From the NCBI RefSeq assembly GCF_964355755.1, contig NC_092670.1, positions 39,667,795 to 39,731,794 of the forward strand: 64,000 nucleotides of DNA, read 5' to 3'. This stretch comes from Antedon mediterranea. Taxonomy: Eukaryota > Echinodermata > Crinoidea > Comatulida > Antedonidae. Position 1 is the first letter of the stretch. Each line of letters opens with the position of its first letter. Both the position numbers and the translations under genes were made by a program. The notes beneath the pieces were generated by a model, which worked only from the letters and a program-made list of their open reading frames with translations, made no database searches and was not told the origin of the DNA. Shown here in pieces: positions 55,223 through 64,000 of this stretch.

Positions 55223-57139
55223 TTTCTACAGATGTTAAATGCTAATACAATTCACCAATTCTATTACCTAAAACTCATGGCCAACATTGCATTACTGTAA
55301 ATTTAATTATAAAAACACTTCAAAGAACTGATACTTTTGTACTTTGAGAAATTTGGACAAAAGCTATTATAGTAAATGTGTCTACACAAGGTTCTTGCTA
55401 TAATTAACTTCAGTTGTCCTGATAAAAAATGTTGGTAGGTGAATTGAAAATGTCAAGAAAAATAACCCAAAATTTCTCCAGATGTTGTAAATTACGTATG
55501 TGTATGTAATGTTGTTTCTTCTGATTAATTACATTATTTTTTAGTACAGTATTTATGAAGAAAACCAAAAGCAGTGTATTTCATTTTACTAGTGATTTTT
55601 CGGCCAAATTAATTTGTTGTGTAGTTAGTATCAGTATGTACAGTACTGTAGTATCATATTTATTACCGATTTACATATATCTATAAATAGGTCAGATTTC
55701 TGTACTACTGTAATTAGAAGTATTTGATACAGTATTACTAGATACTGTACATTCACTGTACAGTACCTCTGGTCTACTGTACATGGATACATGTAAATAC
55801 AGACGTACAATATCAAAACTTACCTAACCCCTAATGAGGATATTAAAAATCAGTTTCCTAATGTTATCCTGTATAAATTATTTGATCAGACCATAAGCAA
55901 ATCTGTAAACCTTAATATGATGTACAGTTACTATGCACAGGCCATGTCGTCGTACTGCATGGCGTCCCAATACCAGTCACAGCCCTAGCCCCTGTAACAT
56001 ATTGTAAACCACTCTAAACTCACAGCAAGTGGTACGACACTGAACTTTAGCATAAATATTGCCAATGGGAAAAATCGTTTTAAAGCAATTAAGTTCACGG
56101 TGAGAAATCTTAGCACTCGGTAGTCTAAATGACTATTAAAGTTATTAAAAGCAGAAGAACTCACTGTAGCTTGTTGTCTATTTACTATTAATCATAATAA
56201 ATCTATGAATAACACAATTAACTCTTTGTTATTACTAGACAACGTTCTTTATAAACTAGAGTTACCTAGAGCAAAGAACTTTTCTCTATTGTCTTGCTGT
56301 ATGACCTGTACAGACAGAGCAAAGAGGAACTCCGTGTCTGTGTGCAATAGAGATATAAATTAACTATAGTAATGAATACAAACAAGAGTTGCTATTATGT
56401 CTAGTCACAAATCAACGTAAAGGAACATGGTAAGTAATAATAATTATTAGTCAACTCTCCACAGAATGCAGACTCCCTCAAGCCCAGAAACTCTCACAAA
56501 AAAATTCTACTGTAAATGCTTTCCTAATTATATCAAATAAAAAAAAAATTAGTTGGCCTAATCATAGAAAATAGTACAAAAATATTATTACAATTTTTTA
56601 TTATAAAATATTATTAAAATTGTATTATTATTATTATTACTTTATTATTACTTTGATGAAGAGCAGTTTTCTGTTTGGGCTCATGTCTATTACTTGCTCC
56701 TGACAAGATGAATTAATGTAAAACGTACTTTTAACAAATATGGCTGAATAAATATTATTATTATATCATTATATATTATTCGTTTAGCTTCTGCTTGGCT
56801 TTCTAGGAATGATAGTCTCTCTCTCCTTACTACTGATGGAAATCCTGGAATATGCCATTGACAAAATTGCTGTGTAATATTGTAAATATTTAATACTTCG
56901 GCCTAGTATATACATAATTCCAAACTGCCATAAGTAAATATTTCAAGTAATAGGAAATAATTAGAAAGAAAGTTGCTACTAAAATAACAACTTGTACAGT
57001 GATGAATGCATGCATCTGATAAATGTATAATTAATTACATTACTGTATGTATAAATTGTTAAGTTCATATTAAGTTTGTACTTAAAAAAACAAACTTGAT
57101 ATAAATGCTTATGGCATACAGTAGTGAACAAATACAGTG

Positions 57140-57473
57140 CAGTCAACTCTGTATACCGTCTGAAAACCAATAATTCTCCAAGAACCAGACTTACTTTGTT
57201 GTCCAAAAGGGCTGGCAACTTCATTTGTTTTACCTTTCACATAGAACACAAGACTTTTCAGAAAACCAGACACATAAAGCACTGTCTACACTATCAAACT
57301 TTATGAGACAAAAAAAATGTGATGTGCCCATATATGGACATATATTACCATATTTGAGCATATCACTACCATATTTGGGCACATCACACATTTTTTTTGT
57401 AAAACTAGTTTGATAGTGTAGACAGAGCTTTAGGCCAGTACTGTAGTCCAAGGGTTTTCGGTGAGATGACTGT
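57140..57473. mobile_element. Tigger/pogo-like MITE (family T), copy 4, interrupted
   Basis: CAGTCAACTCTGTATACCGT to CCAGACACATAA, then family A copy 12, then TTAGGCCAGTA to GATGACTGTA. Removing the insert restores the family T order seen in copies 1-3. A fifth partial copy starts near 56449. Confidence 0.65.
57278..57430. mobile_element. Family A palindromic MITE, copy 12, nested in a Tigger-like copy
   Basis: Complete element lying inside the family T copy 57140-57473, whose sequence resumes at TTAGGCCAGTA after it. Confidence 0.88.
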
Positions 57474-57853
57474 AATATATTCTGAAACCTGTACTGTATA
57501 GTAGACCTCTACTTTTTTTCCTTTCACTATCCTACTATACTGTAGGCTTATTTGTACTATACTAAATCGGTTTTCTTTCTACTTATTTTAATCACTTTTA
57601 AGGGACATAGTGCAGTACGCTGATGCAGCACTTTAAAATGGAGGTGTGAAAAGGTTGGTTAGAATTTGTTTTCAATTCATGAAAGTCACACTGTAAGCCG
57701 TGATGAGGTACAGTAATGTACATGCAAGTAGAATGAATGCTATTTAATATGTAAACAATCTACTATCCTTAGCATACAACTTGGGATGTTTGTTATGTCT
57801 AATACAATATTGATTCAAGGTTGATCAATAATGGGCATGTTTCTACTAAACTA

Positions 57854-57935
57854 AATCTCTGTCTGCTATACACTATCAAACAAGTTTGACAAAAAAGTAT
57901 GATGTGCCCAAATATGGTAGTGTACACAGAGTTTT
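57854..57935. mobile_element. Family A MITE, copy 13, internally deleted
   Basis: Left arm to AAATATGGTAGTG, then directly GTACACAGAG. Confidence 0.7.
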
Positions 57936-58369
57936 ACACAAAATGGCCTGTACACTGAAAAATTGTTTAAAATTTAATTATATCAATTGATTACTTTAAT
58001 GGTTTAAATACGTATTTCATAAATACATTGTGTCTTTTCAAATAAAAGTTTTAAACATATGCTAAAATCATTGGTTATACAGTTGACTAGTTTGCCTTTT
58101 ATTCCACAATACTATAGGCCTACTGTATTGTATTAAAGTTGAAGTCACAGTACTGACTGTTATAGTACTTTGATCTGTACAAAAACATACAGACTTACAC
58201 AAATTAATGTTGACATTGATTAAAGTACTTTACACAATAATTATGGTAGAACAGTTATTACACCAAATAGACAGTGATTTATTATAATTTATTGCCTCAA
58301 GTTCTAAGAAGACTGAAACATGAGGATCCTGGAACAATGACCAACATGTACATAATTTGGTGTACACAT

Positions 58370-58630
58370 GCAGAAATAATTTTTTTTTTGCTGTGACAGC
58401 TCTAACTCTGCGGAATTCCCTGCCAATTTCAATCAGACAGTGTGCTACTCTAAACTCTTTCAAGACACACAGTTGAAGAAGTCTTTCCTTTCCAAACAAG
58501 TTTTTCATTAATTTAAATTTAAATTTAAAACTTCTTGTCGGTTTTAATTTATGTACAGTATATAGTGCATACATTAAGAGCTTGCGTATTTGTGCTATAA
58601 ACAATAAACTATTTATTATCATTATTTTTA
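58370..58630 (+). pseudogene. LINE 3'-end relic
   Basis: The plus strand reads AVTALTLRNSLPISIRQCAT then LNSFKTHS before a stop. This is the conserved C-terminal tail of Jockey/CR1-type ORF2 (WNSLP ... SLNTFK). A simple TTTATTATCATTATT-type end follows. Everything upstream is gone. Its orientation is opposite to the 10.6-13.2 kb copy and the sequence differs, so it is a separate lineage. Confidence 0.6.
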
Positions 58631-60113
58631 GTACTACTGTGACTTATTTCTCCATGTATGTACAATCATTACAGTAAATATTACCACAGTTAGCAAACTA
58701 GACCAACTTGCTTAACTACCCTAGCTACAGTATGTACAGTAGATGATTTTTGCTCTTTTTGTGGAAAAACTCTTCTGTGAAAAGAAGGTCTGGCTATTGA
58801 TCCTGACATTACTGTCTGTACCACATACTGAAGTATTGCTATAGTTTGACCTTGAAGTGTGATTGATATTAAAGTAATAACAGTTGAGTAAACAATAGTA
58901 CAGCAGTATAGATCATCTGCAGACTTCAATTTAAATTTAAAAAAAAATCAGGCATTGGGCAATGGACTAATAAAAAATATAGTTATATGCTCCTTGTACA
59001 TACTCCTTATCTGTTTTGTACAGTATGACAGTAGTGTATTTATTTTGACTATCTTATTAATGATATTTATATACTGTAACCTAGACAACAGGTGCACTGT
59101 ACAAAAAGTACAAATATTATGCAATTTTAAGTTATTTTAAAATCAATGAACTTTGGAAGTTAAGAATTAACAGTCTATGTGGTGCTACTATAGTGCAACA
59201 TTATGTATGTATTATTTATATTTACTTGTAACTGAATGCATTCATCAAGGTCATAGCGAGAGGTTGAACAGACAAGGCAAAGATGCTTTAAATATAATTA
59301 TTTATATAAAATTTAAATATAATTATTTATATAAAACATGACGAGCTGTGCTGGGGAATTAGGGTGGGTGGAGAAAATTGCTAGCTACAGTACCATAATA
59401 ATAATATTTATTAATAAAAAAATATTTTATATACAGTACAAGGCATCGTCTTCATGTCTGCCTAAAAGTTCTCTTGTCAGATTTATGACGTATGTAAATG
59501 TCACAAAAATAGTTTACTGAGAAGTAATTGGAACTAATTTGTTTATACTAGAAAGTCTGACATAAGTGTTCTTAGTAACTCAATACATCTTGAAAATTGG
59601 TGTGTAAATGGAATTTGAGTGCAGATGCCAATGGTACTGTCCTATGAGTTAAATACTAATATTAGATTTTTAATCATTGTTTGTTTTTAAATTTTTTCAA
59701 AAGCAATTTGAAAGATGTTAAATTAATTTCCAATGAAATAGTTTAACTTCTTGGGATTCTGCCCGTCGTCATCCCTATTTACTCTACATTGCTACTGTAT
59801 TTGTGTAATTTTTGTAGTCTTACATTTTATCTTCTGGACGTACTGTAAGGCTTACCCACCAGAACAAGATAAAAATAATCTATAAAAATGATTAGCACTG
59901 CAAATTTAAGTTAAATAAATTCAACAAGTCAAGAGCTTATGATGATAAGTAAGAATTAGCACATGCGACATGTAGGCCTACAGTACAGTCCACAACAATC
60001 GGCAATGGTTTTTGAATTGCTAAAAAAGGATATCAAATGCAGTTCTATGTAAATCTACTGTAAACATAAATACAATAATACTGAAACTCAACATCATGAT
60101 ATAAATCCAGTAA

Positions 60114-60770
60114 AATTACTGAAAAAATGGCAATGCTGTGGGTATCATTGGCTGGATCTCAAGGGAGATACAAAATGGCAATGCTGTGGGTATCATTGGC
60201 TGGATCTCAAGGGAGATACAAAATGGCAATGCTGTGGGTATCATTGGCTGGATCTCAATGGAGATACAAAATGGCAATGCTGTGGGTATCATTGGCTGGA
60301 TCTCAAGGGAGATACAAAATGACAATGCTGTGGGTATCAGTGGCTGGATCTCAGTGGAGATACATAATGGCAATGCTGTGGGTATCAGTGGCTGGATCTC
60401 AAGGGAGATACAAAATGACAATGCTGTGGGTATCATTGGCTGGATCTCAAGGGAGATACAAAATGACAATGCTGTGGGTATCATTGGCTGGATCTCAGTG
60501 GAGATACATAATGGCAATGCTGTGGGTATCATTGGCTGGATCTCAAGGGAGATACAAAATGACAATGCTGTGGGTATCATTGGCTGGATCTCAGTGGAGA
60601 TACATAATGGCAATGCTGTGGGTATCAGTGGCTGGATCTCAAGGGAGATACAAAATAAAAAAAGCAAATTAAGCTAAATCAAAACAATAAAGTAAAACAG
60701 CCAGAAAAATAAGCAGAGCTTTCGGGCAACATACTTCATCATGTAAGTGAGAGTACTTGGACAAAATTGA
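60114..60770. mobile_element. Second copy of the Penelope-like terminal sequence
   Basis: Shares with 39198-39345 the order AAATTACTGAAAAAATG, CAATGCTGTGGGTATC, CTGGATCTCA, then AAATCAAAAC, AACAGCCAGAAAA, AGCAGAGCTTTCGGGCAACA and TTCATCA, then GTGAG. The hammerhead-like core here is damaged (CATGATGAAGTATG, no GGGC stem). No coding remnant follows. Confidence 0.65.
60127..60654. repeat. 48-bp satellite inside the second Penelope-like terminus
   Basis: Eleven copies of a 48-bp unit beginning ATGGCAATGCTGTGGGTATC, with variants at three sites (GGC/GAC, ATT/AGT, AAGG/AATG/AGTG). The unit length is a multiple of three and lacks stops in several frames, which produces three long open frames on both strands. 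These are not genes. Confidence 0.95.
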
Positions 60771-61364
60771 GAATATAAAGCAGACAACATCATGATATAG
60801 TTATAAAGTGCAGCCTTCTGTACATTGTGCAGTACAATGTTTAAAGTAGCATTTTTAGTATCCTATTCCTATATCATTAGGGAACTCCAAAATACCCGGT
60901 ATATTGTTGACTTTCACTTTTTAAAGTTCATAAGTGTTTTACACTATTTATTATATTCAGCAACATCACTTCAAATCTCACTTTGTGTAACATTTATAGC
61001 TTGGTTTAAAAGGAAATTAACTTTCCGTATTAAACAAAAAGCAAGGTCAACACTAATTATTGGAAATAACATTTTAATCATTTGCTTCTGATATAAAAGA
61101 GTTTAATTCTTATCACTTGTTTAACTTGACAAAAATCATGAAATAACAATGCTGAGAGGAAGCATCCAGGTGTTATGAAAGATGGCCATGAATCCAGGTG
61201 TCCACATGAAAGGCAACCAGGAACAAATTAAGAATATTGTACAGGTGTCATGGGGAAGGTGGCAGAAATCCAGGTGGTTAAGATGTTTGTTATATCCAGG
61301 TGATCGGGAAGTTACTCAGAAATTGCAGGATCTTAGTGTTGCTACAGTAAAGTTAGTACTGTAT

Positions 61365-61675
61365 TGTTATACACCATGCGGTGTTGTTGGCTTAGTCAGC
61401 CGTAAAGTTGTTATTTGCATAACAAATGTGTCCGCTTATAAAAGGCAACGGAGATGCGGAATCTAGGTTAGTAAGTTACTGTTTACCAGTTGGACAAGTG
61501 TTACAGTGTATAAAACAGTGTTAACGTAGATAGAAGGTTGTAACCGGTACAAGCAGTGGCGTTGTTAAGCCAGCTCGCCGGTAAGCAGTGGTATTGTGTT
61601 AAGCCAGCTAAAATAAAAGGAAGATACCTGATGTTCGTACTATTGAATTGTTGTTTGTCTACTGCGTTTTAGAAA
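61365..61675 (+). other. Promoter-like or LTR-like segment
   Basis: Begins TGTTATACACC, contains TATAAAAGG at 61437 and AATAAAAGG at 61612, and ends AGAAACA. Order and spacing resemble an LTR (U3-R-U5), but no flanking duplication and no retroviral-type coding sequence were found. It may equally be a promoter. Confidence 0.22.
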
Positions 61676-62055
61676 CAGCGACTACTACCAAATTTATTGC
61701 GTAACGGCAATAAAACTTAGCTTGGAGGTATTCTACTTTTATACCTCCATGATCTTAGTATGGAAGAGTTGAGATTCCCGCCGCCAACAAAAAATCCATT
61801 TTTTCTCAAAAACATGAAACCAACAAACAAATGGCTCAGCAAGAGGAACGAGATCGAGTATAAATCAGTTCTATTTACCAACAAAAGTTTGTTCAATTCA
61901 ATTGATTCCCCATACCATTTACCTAGCTTTACAAAACTTCAATTAATTTTTTAAGTAGAGAAAACTTAAACCTAAGTAAAATATTTTTCTTTTTATCACA
62001 GAATATTGATTTAAAAGTCAGTCACGATGGATATTAAAAATTTTAAAGAACTTAC

Positions 62056-62110
62056 CTCTAAAGCTTGGAAAATGAATGATAAAATTCAGTTCGGCCTCCG
62101 TACACCGGTA
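62056..62110 (-). other. Candidate non-coding leader exon of the sulfatase gene
   Basis: The minus strand reads TTTCCAAGCTTTAGAG followed by a GTAAGT donor at 62055. It lies below a stretch (62150-62350) with CpG dinucleotides, unlike the AT-rich DNA around it. The upper limit is arbitrary. The link to the ATG 7.3 kb away is inference; another leader exon, or one of the PSMF1 side, is possible. Confidence 0.25.
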
Positions 62111-63262
62111 AATGAATAAAACGTTGGCAATAGAAAAGCAGTGTGGTGTATGCTTAGCCTGACTTAGCCGGTTTGTTTATTCAAAACTTCAAAATCAGCA
62201 CCAAAACAAATCAAAGCACACGTCGGTAGGCCTAGTAGAGTACAGCGAGGTCTATAATAACTCCATTTTATCAAGAAGATTATTATAAGTTGAATGCTTA
62301 ACATTCGTTACTTTTCAACATTCAGATCGATCTATTTATGTTCTATGACTGAGAGATCTCCGGTAATTAACAGAAGAACTGGCGTGTAAAAAGATTCCAA
62401 AGTTCTGCTGATTAGTTCTCAACTTCTCTCCGCTCGCGATACAGTAGTAATTGCTAAAAATGCCCAACAAGACAAAGAACGTCTGTCTCCAAGCTGGAAA
62501 ATGAGGGCGCTCTTTAATAAAAATGAGTTCTTTGCTAAAACTTCCAAGTTCATTATGAATAATGATCTTATTTGTTCGAAATTAATATTACTTGATAAAA
62601 TGTCTTCTGATAATACGTTTCATTTCAGCAGTCAGAAAATAATTAATAAATAATTGATTAAACTAGTCGTTATCAATTCTAATCTAGTAACTAAAACAGG
62701 ACACATTCTAATATAAATTTCTGTTCATATATTACTTTCTAAATAATTGCTTTATATATCATTAATATAACTACACAACTAATACTGTACATGAAACAAT
62801 GATGCCAAAACCCACATCTGTAATAAATTGTATACAAACTATGTATACTGTAGTCAAATAGATTAGATAGATGGAGTTGCATAGCGTCGTGCTCATGTTT
62901 GCCTCAATTACAAATCCTGTAATTAGTGTTTGTTGTCCTCAATTGCGATGATAACAAGACGACACTCCTGCCACAGTCATAGTTAGAGCCATAAAATCCC
63001 AAAGAAGATAATGTACTCATGCGATGTGGTTGTCATGTTGTATTCATGAATAATGAATAATTTTCAAATAAAAGAAATAAAAATCCTTTTCATGTCCATT
63101 TTAAAGGTTCAATAAAACAAAACTATATTTTGTATATTAAAAATTGTAGGTCAAAGTTAATCATGTTTAATGATTGTTCAACTCTTGTAGGTAACATATC
63201 CATAAGGATCCATGCTATGCTGTGCTATGTGTACAAGTGGTAACGCCAAGCTGGAGGCTGTG

Positions 63263-64000
63263 CTATGTGTACATATCATCAAATCCAGGAGGTGGTAAAT
63301 GGTCTGGATTTGGTGTTTGGTAGTTCATTATCGGTGCCACAGGATCAAATCTTGCTCCAGGAAGTCCTGATCCTCTGTGACAAAAACAATGAATATATAT
63401 AATCAATGAATACAGGAGTACTAATCAGTATTTGTTAGTTTTTACACTATAAAGCTCTGTCTACACTATTAAACTAGTTTGACAAAAAAAAGTGTTATGT
63501 GCCTAAATATGGTAGTGATATCCCCAAATATGGTAGTGGTATAACATCATCATGTCCATATATGGGCACATCATCATTATTTAAATATAATAATCGAAAG
63601 ATGGCACACATGATGATGAAATATATGATAGTTTCTTGTTTGTATTAGGTATGTCATACCTTGGCATCCTGTTTGGTAATGGTTGTATTCCCAATCCACT
63701 CCTTGCTGGATCCATTAACATACCAGACGAATGACTTGAAAATGGATCCAAGTCAGATACCCCAACAGAGAACGGGTCTAGACGAGGTACCCCCATAGAA
63801 TATGGGTCAGGTTGTCTGTGCGGTACACCTTGTCTACAAAAAAAAATAATATTTATATTTGTAAAGATCTGTCTACACTATCAAACTAGATTGACAAAAA
63901 AAGTGTAATGTGCTTAAATATTATGGAGATATGCCCAAATATGGTAGTGTTATGACATCATCATGTCCATATATGGGCACATCATCATGTCCATATATGG
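63263..64000 (-). CDS. PSMF1: PSMF1 (PI31 proteasome regulator), last two exons
   Basis: Exons 63833-63660 and 63374-63263 join in phase 2; the rest of the gene lies right of the window. They encode the proline-rich, natively unfolded C-terminal region: repeated DP motifs (PRLDPFSVGV, SDLDPFSSHS, MLMDPARSGLG), then LPGARFDPVAPI and NPDHLPPPGFDDMYT. The ending matches human PI31 (PNPDHLPPPGYDDMYL) closely. The terminal Met-Tyr-Thr keeps the hydrophobic-Tyr-X (HbYX) tail that contacts the proteasome core in this family. PI31 binds the 20S proteasome and FBXO7; the N-terminal FP domain is not in the window. The intron between the two exons and the next intron each carry a family A MITE. Confidence 0.93.
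63452..63576. mobile_element. Family A MITE, copy 14, right end lost
   Basis: Left end and both central boxes present; stops at GGGCACATCATCAT. In the last PSMF1 intron. Confidence 0.8.
63864..64000. mobile_element. Family A MITE, copy 15, cut by window edge
   Basis: Starts AAGATCTGTCTACACTATCA and shows a duplicated CATCATGTCCATATATGG box before the window ends. In a PSMF1 intron. Confidence 0.8.

Larger units (their letters stand above)
54725..63262. other. Sulfatase upstream DNA, repeats only
   Basis: 8.5 kb with satellites, family A and T MITEs, the LINE relic, the second Penelope-like terminus and the LTR-like segment. GTACAGTA/TACTGTAC words recur throughout. No protein-coding exon recognised; sulfatase leader exon(s) should lie here. 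Confidence 0.5.

Noticed and set aside
58230-58622. 130-codon minus-strand open frame
   Set aside because: Antisense of a LINE 3' relic whose recognisable protein is on the plus strand.
58955-59140. 61-codon plus-strand open frame with hydrophobic stretch
   Set aside because: AT-rich DNA easily gives Ile/Leu/Phe-rich frames; no start context or neighbour supports a gene.
60116-60677. Long open frames on both strands (about 180 codons)
   Set aside because: Translation of a 48-bp satellite whose length is a multiple of three.
61182-61466. 94-codon plus-strand open frame
   Set aside because: No recognisable domain, no supporting splice structure, and overlap with the LTR-like segment. Chance ORF more likely.

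Overview
The window is animal nuclear DNA: AT-rich, with split genes obeying GT/AG rules, long repeat-filled introns and no operon-like packing. The gene set (HYR and LDLa ectodomains, a C-type lectin, one extracellular heparan sulfatase, FAM8A1, USPL1 and PSMF1 orthologs) and the abundance of HYR modules point to a marine invertebrate deuterostome, most likely an echinoderm. The species is an inference; no marker gene in the window settles it.

All six recognised protein genes lie on the minus strand. From left to right: (1) 300-15827, a secreted or surface mosaic protein: signal peptide, two LDLa modules, a six-bladed YWTD propeller, a C-type lectin domain with EPN and WND motifs, and at least eight HYR modules running off the left edge. 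Almost every module sits on its own phase 1-1 exon. (2) 18327-21997, a complete five-exon trypsin-like protease of 275 aa. (3) 24274-27098, a complete five-exon FAM8A1 ortholog (324 aa, ERAD/HRD1-associated RDD-type membrane protein). (4) 27680-31073, USPL1, a SUMO isopeptidase with its Cys-His-Asp triad and two sets of short in-frame peptide repeats. (5) 34967-54719, an extracellular 6-O-endosulfatase (SULF1/2 type, 17 coding exons, about 805 aa). (6) 63263 to the right edge, the last two exons of PSMF1 (PI31). A possible plus-strand first exon at 32285-32382 lies head-to-head with USPL1 and is unrecognised.

Intergenic and intronic DNA is crowded with repeats. These include a 5'-truncated CR1/Jockey-type LINE (10625-13203), a small LINE 3' relic (about 58370-58630), a Penelope-like element remnant with a GIY-YIG-like reading-frame end and a hammerhead-ribozyme-like core (39198-40057), and a second copy of the same terminal sequence at 60114-60770. 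There are 15 copies of one TWA-flanked palindromic MITE (family A) and at least six other inverted-repeat families, one with perfect 40-bp ends. Four tRNA-derived SINE copies have two different 3' tails. Several 20-51 bp satellites give long spurious reading frames.

FAM8A1, USPL1 and PSMF1 all act on ubiquitin, SUMO or proteasome pathways, but the window gives no evidence of coordinated control. The mosaic receptor, the trypsin and the sulfatase are extracellular. The most unusual items are the mosaic receptor architecture and the Penelope remnant, in which different segments of one terminal sequence were tandemly amplified at two loci. Exon boundaries were assigned by eye from splice consensus plus phase continuity and have not been checked against transcripts.
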